Shown: positions 25,384-34,470, numbered from the stretch's first letter. The stretch: DNA of 64,000 bases from JAGOTP01 sp964598725 (GCA_964598725.1 CAZRCW010000001.1:863722-927721), one strand, 5' to 3'. Notes: generated from the sequence alone by a model not told the origin. Numbers and translations: made by a program.

Positions 25384-27023
25384 CGTAAGAAAGGCTGGAG
25401 ACGATACAATCGTTCACGATCGAAGGTCTGCAATTCACGCACATCGTACCCCATTTTACGCCAGGCGTCTCGCTCAGAGGGTGACAACGGACGACTGAAG
25501 AGACCGAGCGCTGTTGACGAAGTGTTCAATGTAAAGGCTTGGACCTGCTCTGCGCTCGGCAGCGGTGTAGCCGCGCGAAGGATTGGAAAGAAAATCTTGT
25601 CTGACCGATCCGACAGGATCACGTCGCCTGCTGTGAATGTTTTTAACGCTTCGCTCCGAATAGCTGTGTAACGGATCAGTTCTCGGCGAGTTGCAAAAAT
25701 ACTTTCTTCATCCCGTGCGAAGGCGGTATACACGCCACCTACAACCAACAGAAGCGAGAGGACCGACAAGACCTGCATCGCCCTAACCGAGCTCGACCAG
25801 CGTAAGAACATCCAAGCCACGAACCACGCGAACGCGAAGCCGAACGGAATCGTATAGCGCAAAAAGGAGTTCGCAACCGTCACGGCACCAAACCGCACAT
25901 GATCGGTATAGAGACCGCTCCCGTAAATCAGTAGCAACCAACCACCGACAAAACCCACCACGAGACAACCGATCCAGTGACTGCGTACGTCGCCCCAAAG
26001 CTGTAGAGCTCGTCTACGAAGCGAGATCGTGGCCGGCACTCGGCGCTGCAAAAACGCAGTACACACTCCCCCAATAAGGGTGAGGGCAATCCAGGGCCCA
26101 AGGAACCAAAGAAAAAATGATTGAACATTCCAGAGAATATTTCGAGGATGCAGCCCATACGGCGCAAAGGCGTAAAACCAAGGACGAGCTAGTACCCCCG
26201 CGGTCTGCGGAATGATGAGTGCCGCCGGATCCGTGTTGGCCGAAACCCAATAGCCGATCTGAAACCAACTCCCGTACGTGTGAGCCTGCGTCAGGAAGAG
26301 CGGAAGCAATCCAAACAGACACCCCACAAAGACCAGGAGCTGTTTCCGCCACATGATCGATCCGAATGAAGCGCGTATGAGAACGAATAACGGAATCAAC
26401 CAAATCGCTTCGACCGGTCGGAAAGAAGCAGCTAAGCCAAGCAGGGCACCGGCGATCAGTTGAAGGATACGCGCCTTACGCGTCGCGGTCTTAGGATCTA
26501 GCGTTTTCACCAATAACCACACCGCCCAGAGGGCAGCAGAATATTGCGGAAGATGACTGAATAATGAGCGATTGGCATAGAGCAACACGGGCGGGAAGGT
26601 CCATGCGAGCGCCGTTCCCCACCAAGCCGCACGCTCACCGAAGCGTTTTCGAAGAAGCAAATACCATGGGATGCTGCCGGAGACCGCCAAGAGGCTGGCA
26701 AACCATGCAAGCGGAGTCAGCGGGAGAACATGATGGAGTTGCGCTAAGACCCACGGCCAGCCTAAGAATCCGACCGGTAACAATGCATCGCCTGAAGCGA
26801 CATAGCTGCGTGGGTGAAGCCACGGCAACGGCTTGGCCAAGACCTCAGGCACCGACGCCGACCCGGTCTGTGCAATCCGTTCGATCGAAACAGCGACGGC
26901 TGTCTCATCTGGCGAGGCAAAAATACCGGTATTTGCGCTCGGCAATACCAATGATGTGCCAAAGATGGCAGCAAACAAGAGAAGAACGGCCATCGGGAGG
27001 CCAAAAAGCGTGAAACGAGACAT
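25380..27023 (-). CDS. Polytopic GT39/PMT-like glycosyltransferase
   Basis: A 547-residue integral membrane protein with about 11-12 helices. The first extracytoplasmic loop contains PDETAVAVSIERIAQTG, with an acidic pair as in ArnT/PMT-type enzymes (usually D-E or D-D), then helices such as PWVLAQLHHVLPLTPLAWFA and FLLWFLGPWIALTLIGG-like segments. A short extracytoplasmic C-terminal domain follows. It is expected to transfer a sugar from a polyprenyl carrier to a protein or glycolipid. The start is set at 27023 (MSRFTLFG). First gene of the operon. Confidence 0.75.
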   Translation of the reverse strand: MSRFTLFGLPMAVLLLFAAIFGTSLVLPSANTGIFASPDETAVAVSIERIAQTGSASVPEVLAKPLPWLHPRSYVASGDALLPVGFLGWPWVLAQLHHVLPLTPLAWFASLLAVSGSIPWYLLLRKRFGERAAWWGTALAWTFPPVLLYANRSLFSHLPQYSAALWAVWLLVKTLDPKTATRKARILQLIAGALLGLAASFRPVEAIWLIPLFVLIRASFGSIMWRKQLLVFVGCLFGLLPLFLTQAHTYGSWFQIGYWVSANTDPAALIIPQTAGVLARPWFYAFAPYGLHPRNILWNVQSFFLWFLGPWIALTLIGGVCTAFLQRRVPATISLRRRALQLWGDVRSHWIGCLVVGFVGGWLLLIYGSGLYTDHVRFGAVTVANSFLRYTIPFGFAFAWFVAWMFLRWSSSVRAMQVLSVLSLLLVVGGVYTAFARDEESIFATRRELIRYTAIRSEALKTFTAGDVILSDRSDKIFFPILRAATPLPSAEQVQAFTLNTSSTALGLFSRPLSPSERDAWRKMGYDVRELQTFDRERLYRLQPFLR

Positions 27024-27052
27024 GAAAGCCGGTGTTTTCTGTATGCTAGCAC

Positions 27053-27069
27053 GCCTCACGCCTGTGAGG
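27053..27069. promoter_or_regulatory. Small inverted repeat before the 27083 gene
   Basis: CCTCAC-GCCT-GTGAGG (27054-27069) lies between a TATGCT box and the start codons of the divergent gene pair. It may be an operator or a 5' hairpin. Confidence 0.3.
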
Positions 27070-27082
27070 TACCATGGAAGCC

Positions 27083-28582
27083 ATGCGTCGTTTTTTTGCT
27101 AGTCTGTTGCTATTCCCTACGCTTGCGTTGGTTCCTGTTCCTTTATTTGCGCAAACTGCTCCCGAGAGCGCGAACGAATCAACTCCAGCCGTCTTCAATC
27201 CGAATTACGTTTTGGATGATAGTGACATTTTTGGCTTGGACGGGATGACGCTCGGTGATGTGCAGAGCTTTTTAAATTCACGTCCAGGCAGTCTCGCTAC
27301 CTATCGTACGAACGATATCGATGGCGTCCAGCACTCGGCCGCCGAGATCATCTGGCGCGTCGCATCGAGTTACGAGCTCAACCCACGTTACTTGATGGCG
27401 TTGCTTCAGAAAGAGCAGAGCTTGGTCGATGATCCAAACCCAACGCAAAAACAGCTCGACTGGGCAACCGGATACGCGATTTGCGATGACTGCTCGATGA
27501 ACGACCCGCGCTTGCAAGACTATCGTGGGTTTGCCAATCAACTCGAGTGGGCGGCCAAACAACATCGTGACCGTTACTTGATGCAGATCATCTCGCGCGG
27601 CACGACGATCGCCGGACAAGCGCCGGGCAAAACCGTCGTCATCAGCGGTCAAACCATCACGCCGCTCAACAATGCGACAGCGATGCTCTATAGCTATACG
27701 CCGCACATCGCCGGGAACTTCAATCTTTGGAGAATTTGGCAACGCTGGTTCGCGCTCCGCTTCCCGGAAGGCACGATCGTCCGGACGAAGGATTCAGGCG
27801 CCTTGTACCTGCTTCGTAATGGCGAACGTCGACCGATCAAAAACCTGACGATCGCCGCCTCACTGATTGATGTCAGCAAGATTGTTCTCGCCGAAACGAA
27901 TGCGTTAAGCGGATATCGCCTTGGTCCAGCAGTGAACTTCGCCAACTACTCGTTGGTCCAGACCGCAGAACGGCAGCGCTACTTACTTGTTGGAACCAGC
28001 AAGCGCTTGATCGAACCGATCGCGTTTGAAAAATTCGGCTTCAATGAAGATGAATTGATCGACGTAACAACCGGTGATCTTCAGGATTACACCGACGGTC
28101 CAGATATTACGCCCTCAACCACCTATCCAACCGGCTTGCTCGTCAAAGATCCAAATAAGGTCTACTGGTACGTCGAGAATAACCTTCGCCGGCGTATTCC
28201 CGATATCTCGTTTCTGACCCTGTACTTCCGTGGACGCCCTGCGAAGACCTGGACCACTAAGCAACTGTCAGCCGTTCCCGAAGGTGCGAACTACGGTCTT
28301 CAGAATGGGGAGTTAGTACGTGGAAAGACGTCTCCCGCCGTCTTTGTGATCGAAGATGGTATGAAGCGCCCGATCACGAGCGAGAAAGATTTTCTCGTCC
28401 TGGGCTACCAATGGAAGAATGTCGTGACCTTGCCGGATCGGCTGATCAACAGCTATACCCTGGGAACCGCCATTCAACCTCACGATTCGAGTGAGTTGAT
28501 CTTGGTCACCTCTGATGCGGATGTCCCGCTTGGCGCCGTCACCGGTACGCTTCAGTCCGCTAGCGTATCTTCTACGCTCTAA
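27083..28582 (+). CDS. Secreted protein with glucosaminidase-like and repeat domains
   Basis: A 499-residue protein (502 if started at 27074) with signal peptide MRRFFASLLLFPTLALVPVP...FAQ. The N-terminal domain (about residues 35-215) has a helical lysozyme-like pattern (WRVASSYELNPRYLMALLQK then EQSLV). Three to four repeats follow, each starting with a phrase such as GTIVRTKDSGALYLLRNGER or GLLVKDPNKVYWYVENNLRR and then a (P)I motif. The repeats look like surface or wall-binding modules; the first domain may cleave peptidoglycan. No SD. It heads the plus-strand cluster leading to def and fmt. Confidence 0.65.
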   Translation: MRRFFASLLLFPTLALVPVPLFAQTAPESANESTPAVFNPNYVLDDSDIFGLDGMTLGDVQSFLNSRPGSLATYRTNDIDGVQHSAAEIIWRVASSYELNPRYLMALLQKEQSLVDDPNPTQKQLDWATGYAICDDCSMNDPRLQDYRGFANQLEWAAKQHRDRYLMQIISRGTTIAGQAPGKTVVISGQTITPLNNATAMLYSYTPHIAGNFNLWRIWQRWFALRFPEGTIVRTKDSGALYLLRNGERRPIKNLTIAASLIDVSKIVLAETNALSGYRLGPAVNFANYSLVQTAERQRYLLVGTSKRLIEPIAFEKFGFNEDELIDVTTGDLQDYTDGPDITPSTTYPTGLLVKDPNKVYWYVENNLRRRIPDISFLTLYFRGRPAKTWTTKQLSAVPEGANYGLQNGELVRGKTSPAVFVIEDGMKRPITSEKDFLVLGYQWKNVVTLPDRLINSYTLGTAIQPHDSSELILVTSDADVPLGAVTGTLQSASVSSTL

Positions 28583-28590
28583 CCTTTTCT

Positions 28591-29382
28591 ATGCTCGTCT
28601 TCTCCGCTATCGCCCCCCATTCGCCCCTCCTCATCCCAACCATCGGGAAGGAGCATCGCGATTCCTTAACACACACCCTCGATGCCTATCGCACACTTGA
28701 GGAACATCTGTACGCGACCAAACCGGACACGCTCATTTTGATTTCTTCGCATGCCAGTTATTATCCGGATGGCTTCAGCTGCAATATTGCTCCAAGCTAT
28801 AGCGGGAACCTGAAACAATTTGGCGATCATGGCACAACGGTCACCGCCAAAGGTGACACGCTCTTCATCGATCGTCTGCACCGCCATATGCGCCAGACCG
28901 ATAAGAACTTCACCTTGATGAGTGAGGAACAGCTCGATTATGGAATGACCATCTCGCTGTCATTTCTTTTGAATCATCTCCCAAACGTGAAGATCGTTCC
29001 GCTCAGCATCTCAGGACTACCCACCGAGGCCCATACCACCTTCGGTCAAGAATTGATGCAGGTCATTCACGAAGATACCCGTCGCATCGCGATCATTGCG
29101 GCAGCTGATCTTTCTCATCACGCCAACGAGCAGTCTCCACAGGGCGTAAATGAGGCTGGACCTGCCTTCGAGGAAGCGGTGAAGGAAGCGATTCTCCAGA
29201 TAAATCCAACGCCTCTCACTTCACTCACCCCCGAACTTCTTACCGAGGCAAAACAGTGTGGTGCACGACCAATCGCTATGTTGCTCGGCGCGATCCAGAA
29301 GATGCAGTTGAAAGCCACCATTCTCTGTTATGAAGCTCCCTTCGGCGTCGGTATGCTAACGGCCGAATTTGAACTTGCCTGA
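28591..29382 (+). CDS. LigB/Memo-like extradiol dioxygenase-family protein
   Basis: A 263-residue protein of the class III extradiol dioxygenase/Memo superfamily, as in the B component of AmmeMemoRadiSam systems. Metal-site motifs are visible: IAPHSPLLIPTIG near the N-terminus, ILISSHASYYP at about residue 50, and IIAAADLSHHAN at about 175. No radical-SAM or AMMECR1 partner is in this window, so substrate and pathway are unknown. It lies 8 nt after the preceding gene and 1 nt overlaps the priA-like start. Confidence 0.75.
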   Translation: MLVFSAIAPHSPLLIPTIGKEHRDSLTHTLDAYRTLEEHLYATKPDTLILISSHASYYPDGFSCNIAPSYSGNLKQFGDHGTTVTAKGDTLFIDRLHRHMRQTDKNFTLMSEEQLDYGMTISLSFLLNHLPNVKIVPLSISGLPTEAHTTFGQELMQVIHEDTRRIAIIAAADLSHHANEQSPQGVNEAGPAFEEAVKEAILQINPTPLTSLTPELLTEAKQCGARPIAMLLGAIQKMQLKATILCYEAPFGVGMLTAEFELA

Positions 29383-31118
29383 TGTTTGCCGAAGTTGTCC
29401 CAATTCGTAGAACCCCGTTCGGCCTCGATGGGTTTGATTATGCGTTTCCAGATGACGCCAACTACCACGTTGGACAACTAGTCTACGTTCCATTGCGCGG
29501 ACAAAAAACCGAAGCTTTGATTCGCAAGATCAAACCCACCAGCGAATTCGCTGCCCGTGTTAAAACAATTCAAGGACCACTACCGGTAGCTTTTAGATTG
29601 TCTCCGGAATGCTTAGAGCTATTAACCTGGGTGGCTGAGCGCACCTTCTCGTCGCTGCCAACCGTCCTACATGCCTGGCTTGGCGATCTCCCGAAACGGT
29701 TTCCAAAAGACCCAGCTCCTTCCATCGAACGAGTCATCGACGAAAAATCAACCGTTCCTAACGCGCATTGGCAAACGGACCATCAAGCCCGTCTGATCGA
29801 ACGCGCCAAACAGGCGTTCGCTGATGGGAAACGCGTTCTCATCCTGACTCCTTGGACGAACCGGATCCAACCGCTCATCGAGAACCTACAATCCGCAACC
29901 TCATCCCCCATTCTCTCGCTCCACGGTGACTTGAATGATGGTGATTATTTTACCCATTGGTCGACGTTCCTATCGGGAAACGCTCCCTGCCTGATCGCGA
30001 CCCGCTTAGGCGCCTGGCTCGCACCGGTGGCTGACGTCGTGTTGTTGGATGAACCGGAGAATGATGACCACAAACAAGACGAACAATCCCCGCGCTACGA
30101 TGCGCGCCGTCTTGCCAGTTGGTCGGCGAAATATGCCGGCGTCCAAGTGGAAGCGTTTGGACTCACTCCGCCGCTTCATTCAAGCACCGCCGCGCCTGAC
30201 ATTGACTGTAACTTACAGATCATGGTGTTTCATCCGGGAGGTCGATCACCGATTCCAAATGTTCAAGCGGATACCCTCCTCCTCATTCGCGAACACGAAG
30301 GACCAAAGATCATCATCCATCCGATCCGGGGACGAGCCGCACGCCTCACCTGTCGTGATTGCGGCTGGCAAGCGCTCTGCAGACACTGCCAAGCGCCGGT
30401 ATCCGCCGAAGTCGATCACGCCATCTGTCGTTCGTGCGGTAAGACGCAACCATTACCGCTCACCTGTGAAGCATGCGGTGGCCCAGATCTCGGCAAAGCC
30501 ATTCCTGGCATCGAACAACTCAAACGCGCTTGGGAGCGGGCGGAACCTGAGACCGCGATCGATTGGCGTGACACAACAAACGAACTACTAGAACAACCGA
30601 TCCCTGAGAACGCGATTGTCGCTGTCACTATGGGTCAGCTCTTCGGCGGTTTGATCGAGGATGTCCGGCGAGCGGAACGACGCGTGATTGCCCTCCGGCG
30701 CCTTATGAACCGGGTAGCTGAAGCCAAAGGAACGCTGGTGATCCAATCACAAGAACAAGACCTCGCTTTCTGGGAAGCTTGCAAGACGAGCGCCGGGGTA
30801 AAACAGCTCTTTGAACAAGAACTCGAAAGCCGTCGCCTCTTCCACTATCCACCAACCTGGCGCCGGGTGAAGTGCTTGATCGATGGGTCAGAGCAGGTTG
30901 CGCTCGACTGGCTGAAAGACGCAAAACTCCGCCTGGCCGGCCAAGGAACGACCGAAGGACCCTATAAAATCGACTTCCGACGAGCCGGCTCCAGTGAACG
31001 ATACGTCATCCATCTTCTCTTCTCTCCCGAGATGCCCGAAGCAGCCTTGGTTGAGCTTCTGCGTCCGTTGGCCGAAAACAGCCTGATAGACCTTGATCCA
31101 ATCGCCTTTTTCAAGTAA
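29382..31118 (+). CDS. priA: PriA-like primosomal protein without intact helicase motifs
   Basis: A 578-residue protein collinear with PriA: N-terminal DNA-binding domain (DYAFPDDANYHVGQLVYVPL), then a region matching the helicase core, and an intact zinc-binding insertion with eight Cys (CRDCGW..CRHC..CRSCGK..CEACGG, at about residues 325-375). The Walker A loop (GxTGSGKTE in PriA) is absent. DEEH reads DEPE, GSATP reads GLTPP, and the QVAGRAGR motif reads LMNRVAEAKG. ATP-driven unwinding is therefore unlikely. The retained DNA- and zinc-binding parts suggest a structural restart factor. It is coupled to the upstream gene (TGATG). Confidence 0.85.
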   Translation: MFAEVVPIRRTPFGLDGFDYAFPDDANYHVGQLVYVPLRGQKTEALIRKIKPTSEFAARVKTIQGPLPVAFRLSPECLELLTWVAERTFSSLPTVLHAWLGDLPKRFPKDPAPSIERVIDEKSTVPNAHWQTDHQARLIERAKQAFADGKRVLILTPWTNRIQPLIENLQSATSSPILSLHGDLNDGDYFTHWSTFLSGNAPCLIATRLGAWLAPVADVVLLDEPENDDHKQDEQSPRYDARRLASWSAKYAGVQVEAFGLTPPLHSSTAAPDIDCNLQIMVFHPGGRSPIPNVQADTLLLIREHEGPKIIIHPIRGRAARLTCRDCGWQALCRHCQAPVSAEVDHAICRSCGKTQPLPLTCEACGGPDLGKAIPGIEQLKRAWERAEPETAIDWRDTTNELLEQPIPENAIVAVTMGQLFGGLIEDVRRAERRVIALRRLMNRVAEAKGTLVIQSQEQDLAFWEACKTSAGVKQLFEQELESRRLFHYPPTWRRVKCLIDGSEQVALDWLKDAKLRLAGQGTTEGPYKIDFRRAGSSERYVIHLLFSPEMPEAALVELLRPLAENSLIDLDPIAFFK

Positions 31119-31129
31119 CCTGACACGTT

Positions 31130-31612
31130 ATGTCTGACACCTTTCCGATCGTGACCATTCCAACCCCGAGCCTCCGTGAGCGCTCGGTTGAGGTTACGGT
31201 CGAAGAGATCACCACTCCGGAATTCCAGGCCTACCTCGATAAACTCGTCCGCACCATGTTCGTCGAAGATGGCGTTGGTATCGCCTCCCCTCAAGTTGGT
31301 CAGAATATTCGCGCGATCGTCGTGAACACCGGTGCGCGCCCAGAGTGCTACATGAATCCCGTTATCACCAAAAAGTCAGAGGCGATGATCGACAGCGAAG
31401 AAGGTTGCCTCAGCGTCCCAGGTAAATACGGCATCGTTAGCCGCCACAAAAAAATTACGGTGGAAACCATCAACCGCCACGGTAAGCGTGTCGTTTTGGA
31501 TTTGAAAGGCTTCCCGGCCATTGTCTTCCAACATGAAGTTGATCACCTCGACGGCGTTCTCTTTATCGACAAAGCCAGCAAACTGATTTCAAAAAGTCGT
31601 TCACGTATCTAA
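31130..31612 (+). CDS. def: Peptide deformylase
   Basis: A 160-residue enzyme removing the formyl group from nascent proteins. All three motifs are present: GVGIASPQVG (motif 1, with Ser for the usual Ala), EGCLSVPG with the metal Cys, and QHEVDHLDG with the metal His residues and catalytic Glu. It lies 11 nt after the priA-like gene and 11 nt before fmt, the usual def-fmt partnership. Confidence 0.96.
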   Translation: MSDTFPIVTIPTPSLRERSVEVTVEEITTPEFQAYLDKLVRTMFVEDGVGIASPQVGQNIRAIVVNTGARPECYMNPVITKKSEAMIDSEEGCLSVPGKYGIVSRHKKITVETINRHGKRVVLDLKGFPAIVFQHEVDHLDGVLFIDKASKLISKSRSRI

Positions 31613-31623
31613 AAACCCACTCC

Positions 31624-32514
31624 ATGATCCGCGTTGTTTTTTACGGTACTTCGTCGTTCGTCGCACCGTGCCTTGAGGCATTGGTGAATGATCCGTTGCT
31701 GCTCGTTGTTGGAATTGTTACTCAACCTGACCGACCCGCCGGGCGTCAGGGAACACTGACAGCACCACCGATGAAACAACTGGCTGAGAAACTTGGCTTG
31801 CCGGTATTTCAATTTGAACAAGTGAAATCAGATGAAGCCTACGAAACGCTGAAGACGTTAAACGCGGATATCGCTGTCGTGGCAAGTTTTGGCCAGATCA
31901 TCTCACAACGTGTGCTGGATTTGTATCCACGCGGTGTTCTAAACGTGCACCCCTCACTTCTTCCTGCGTACCGCGGCGCCATTCCCATGACAGCCGCCAT
32001 TCGCGACGGACTCACCGAAACCGCTAACACCATCATGCTCATGGATGCACAGATGGATCATGGTCCCATTTTGTCACAAGCAAAAACGAAGATCGAACCG
32101 CGCGAGACAACCGGCAGTTTAAGCGAGCGCATGTTCCAAGAAGCCGCCCCTCAACTGATTGAAACCCTTCATGCATTCCTGAATGGAACGATTCAACCTG
32201 TAGAGCAGGATCATGCTGCCGCCACGTTTGTGAAACTCCTCTCACGCGAAGATGGCAAACTTGATCTCGCCAAATCAGCGACTGAACTCGACCGTTTAAT
32301 TCGCGCCTACACTCCCTGGCCAGGCACTACTTTGGAATACAAAGGAAAGCGCCTCAAAGTTCTCACCGCCCACGTCGCCACTCAAACCAATCAAAATGAC
32401 CTATTCGTCACCACCGGTGACGGATCGTACCTCGTCTTAGACTCGGTCCAGCCCGAAGGCAAAAAACCCATGTCCGGCACCGACTTCCTCCGCGGCCTCC
32501 GCCCATCTTCCTAA
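31624..32514 (+). CDS. fmt: Methionyl-tRNA formyltransferase
   Basis: A 296-residue enzyme that formylates initiator Met-tRNA. The N-terminal Rossmann domain has VFYGTSSFVAPCLEAL, VVASFGQIIS and the active-site block NVHPSLLPAYRGAIPM. The C-terminal OB-like domain has YTPWPGTTLEYKGKRLKVL. It follows def directly and ends the plus-strand cluster at a 167-bp palindromic element. Confidence 0.96.
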   Translation: MIRVVFYGTSSFVAPCLEALVNDPLLLVVGIVTQPDRPAGRQGTLTAPPMKQLAEKLGLPVFQFEQVKSDEAYETLKTLNADIAVVASFGQIISQRVLDLYPRGVLNVHPSLLPAYRGAIPMTAAIRDGLTETANTIMLMDAQMDHGPILSQAKTKIEPRETTGSLSERMFQEAAPQLIETLHAFLNGTIQPVEQDHAAATFVKLLSREDGKLDLAKSATELDRLIRAYTPWPGTTLEYKGKRLKVLTAHVATQTNQNDLFVTTGDGSYLVLDSVQPEGKKPMSGTDFLRGLRPSS

Positions 32515-32526
32515 AAAATAAACAAC

Positions 32527-32693
32527 ATTCGAAAAACGGGATACGTGAATGCAGCGAGACCATGTCTGAGCCTCAATGAGCAAAGCGAATGACGCCAACA
32601 CTGCTTCTGCGTAAATCCCCGGTGCAGCGATTTTACACAGAAGAATCTCCAGCGCGAGTTGTCTCGCAAATGAACGTATCCCGTTTTTCGAAT
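32527..32693. repeat. 167-bp palindromic element between convergent genes
   Basis: Perfect 20-bp outer arms ATTCGAAAAACGGGATACGT (32527-32546) and its complement (32674-32693). Inner arms GCGAGAC with GTCTCGC, and CTTCTGCGTAAATC (32604-32617) with GATTTTACACAGAAG (32629-32643), make almost the whole interval one branched hairpin. It fills the gap between the convergent fmt and nuclease genes. It could be a bidirectional terminator, a MITE, or a REP-like insertion; no ORF inside. Confidence 0.8.
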
Positions 32694-32700
32694 ACCTCTT

Positions 32701-33333
32701 TTATTTCTTCCCCTCACAAGTCGACGGACTCCACAACCCGCGCAGATTCGTCTTCGCGTCTTCTTCCAGCGCACGCAGCTCCGCCTTACGTTTTCCATCC
32801 AATGGAAATGACAAATAGGACGTCGCATACCCCTGCACAAGTAGCGTGGCATTCACATCTAGCAGATCGTCTTTTCTTACAACGTTTCGTAACCAACGTC
32901 CGTATTTATCTCGATCATCGGCCTTCAAATCTTCTACCAAGAGTACCGTTTTCCCTTCGACCAAGTCTTTCATGTGATGCGACGCTTCTTTCCCAAAGCA
33001 CTGAACGGGGCGACGTGGGTCGACTGATTCTGGCGTATTAATCCCGAGCAAACGGATCTTCACTTCTTCACCAGTCGCCTGCACCTTTACATCGAGCGTA
33101 TCACCATCCACCGCCCGCACAACCAACGCTTCGGTCGTATTGGTTGTTGAGCCGGTGTAGTAGCGGTTGATCGGCGCTTCGGTTGATTCAGGCGTGGTCT
33201 GAGGTAAAACCTTGCCATTCGTTTGCCAAAGCTGAAGCAGAACAAAGGCGATCGCGATACACAACATTCCAAACAAACGCAACGCTCGCCGCTGCGTCAT
33301 ATGGGTCAGATACTTGAACGACAACGGGTTCAT
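32701..33333 (-). CDS. Membrane-anchored thermonuclease (SNase family)
   Basis: A 210-residue protein with an N-terminal hydrophobic anchor (LFGMLCIAIAFVLLQLW) and a staphylococcal-nuclease domain at about residues 70-205: VVRAVDGDTLDV, IRLLGINTPES with the catalytic Arg, and DDRDKYGRWLRN with the second acidic/Arg pair. A Ca-dependent extracellular nuclease could salvage nucleotides from host or environment, fitting a nucleotide auxotroph; that role is inference. It overlaps the Rieske gene upstream by 4 nt. Confidence 0.9.
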   Translation of the reverse strand: MNPLSFKYLTHMTQRRALRLFGMLCIAIAFVLLQLWQTNGKVLPQTTPESTEAPINRYYTGSTTNTTEALVVRAVDGDTLDVKVQATGEEVKIRLLGINTPESVDPRRPVQCFGKEASHHMKDLVEGKTVLLVEDLKADDRDKYGRWLRNVVRKDDLLDVNATLLVQGYATSYLSFPLDGKRKAELRALEEDAKTNLRGLWSPSTCEGKK

Positions 33334-33662
33334 AGCACCCAGCCGACCATCACTTCGTCGTTGATGACCTCAACTCGATAGCGCTCCAAACGATGTCCGT
33401 TGGGACATTCGCCCGTTTGTACGTCGAACCCCCAGTCGTGCCAAGGACAATAGATTTTTCCGTCGCGTAGATTGCCACACGACATCGGTCCGCCCATATG
33501 TGGGCAGATGCTATTCAATGCAAAGAAGCGATCCCCCATCCGGACCACTGTCATGGGCTTTTTATGGACCTTTACTTCACGCGCGCCCCCATCCTTCCAG
33601 TCTTCTACTCGTCCCACTGAGACCAGTTCTGCCGGTCCGCGTTCAGCCATAGGATGTGACAT
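33330..33662 (-). CDS. Rieske [2Fe-2S] ferredoxin-like protein
   Basis: A 110-residue soluble protein consisting of one Rieske domain, with cluster ligands CPHMGGPMSCG and CPWHDWGFD (C-x-H and C-x2-H). Single-domain Rieske proteins act as electron carriers, for example in oxygenases or like the NirD subunit. No partner enzyme is nearby; the only linked gene is the nuclease, coupled by a 4-nt overlap. Confidence 0.92.
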   Translation of the reverse strand: MSHPMAERGPAELVSVGRVEDWKDGGAREVKVHKKPMTVVRMGDRFFALNSICPHMGGPMSCGNLRDGKIYCPWHDWGFDVQTGECPNGHRLERYRVEVINDEVMVGWVL

Positions 33663-33720
33663 TTCTTTAGTATAGCAAGGGCGGAATCTTCCGCAAATTA
33701 AGCCAAAAAGTCCCGCTAAC

Positions 33721-33748
33721 TTGACATATTCTGAACTTTTGTTATATT
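33721..33748 (+). promoter_or_regulatory. Promoter of RNA unit 1
   Basis: TTGACA (33721-33726), a 16-nt spacer and TATATT (33743-33748), in an AT-rich patch immediately ahead of a GC-rich non-coding unit. Confidence 0.7.
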
Positions 33749-34262
33749 ATATTCCGTCGAATCGAGAAGAACTTGTCCCTACAGCACCATGGGCGGTGTT
33801 GCATAACAAGAACAACTCGGGCGGCGAAGTCGTTTCGGAAAGACCTTGCGCGCAGTGCACACGGCCTGAAAAGGCGAGGCACATCAAGGCACCGAGCGAC
33901 ACGTGAGTCTGAAAACCTCAACCAGAGGCTGGCGCGCTCCAGGGATTGTCCCAAGATGGAGCGAGACCAAACCCTCGACGGAAAGGCGGACCGCCATGAT
34001 CTGGCGAGACCAGTTCAAGTAGCGTTGTCAGGGTGCGGGCCCTCCCGCATCCTCTGGGTGGAACTGCTTGCATGCAGATTCTATCTAGAAAGTTCCCTTG
34101 TCCCGCCGCACGCAAACAGCGGGATAAGAATGTGTTCAACACACCTGTGGCGAGTAATGCACGTGACCTGACGGTGATGCACACACCCGAAGAATGCGCG
34201 ACGCGCGCGGCCAACACGTACTCGTCCAACCGCCTAGCCAAAACTAGGTAAGGAGCCCCGCC

Positions 34263-34289
34263 ATGAAATGGCAGGACCCGCTCTCGTAG
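34263..34289 (+). CDS. Possible 8-residue ORF inside RNA unit 1
   Basis: MKWQDPLS after SD AAGGAG at an ideal 7-nt spacing. The start codon sits in a small hairpin GCCAT-GAA-ATGGC that could hide it. Its counterpart in unit 2 also has SD plus ATG in a hairpin, with a different short peptide. Confidence 0.35.
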   Translation: MKWQDPLS

Positions 34290-34387
34290 CTCTTTCGACG
34301 CCTCCATACGGGGGGACCGCGCACAACGCTGCGCGCGGTCCTCGCCCCTAACGACCGCTTGATCAATCGATCGAGCCTCCCACGGGC

Positions 34388-34424
34388 AACAAACACCCTC
34401 CGATGCGGAGGGTGTTTGTTTTTG
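34388..34424 (+). terminator. Terminator of RNA unit 1
   Basis: CAAACACCCTCCG-ATG-CGGAGGGTGTTTG followed by TTTTTG: a long perfect stem with a U-run. Confidence 0.9.
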
Positions 34425-34441
34425 CATATACGCCAGTAATA

Positions 34442-34470
34442 TTGACTTATTTTGATAGAGGTGGTATGAT
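34442..34470 (+). promoter_or_regulatory. Promoter of RNA unit 2
   Basis: TTGACT (34442-34447), a 17-nt spacer and extended -10 TGG-TATGAT (34462-34470), only 18 nt after the terminator of unit 1. Confidence 0.75.

Larger units (their letters stand above)
33755..34424 (+). ncRNA. Candidate structured RNA, unit 1 of a related pair
   Basis: About 670 nt between a consensus-like promoter and a strong terminator, with no protein-like ORF. Visible structure includes CCTAG/CTAGG just ahead of AAGGAG and an 8-codon ORF. The 3' module consists of hairpin GGACCGCGC/GCGCGGTCC (34314-34341), the linker CTAACGA, and hairpin GCTTGATC/GATCGAGC (34357-34376). Unit 2 repeats this 3' module with compensatory changes. 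GC-rich, unlike the surrounding core genes. It could be a regulatory RNA, a ribozyme or a leader of a tiny peptide gene. Confidence 0.6.

Noticed and set aside
33773..34171. 132-codon plus-strand frame inside RNA unit 1
   Set aside because: Begins with a TTG without SD, has a random Arg-rich composition, and does not correspond to unit 2.
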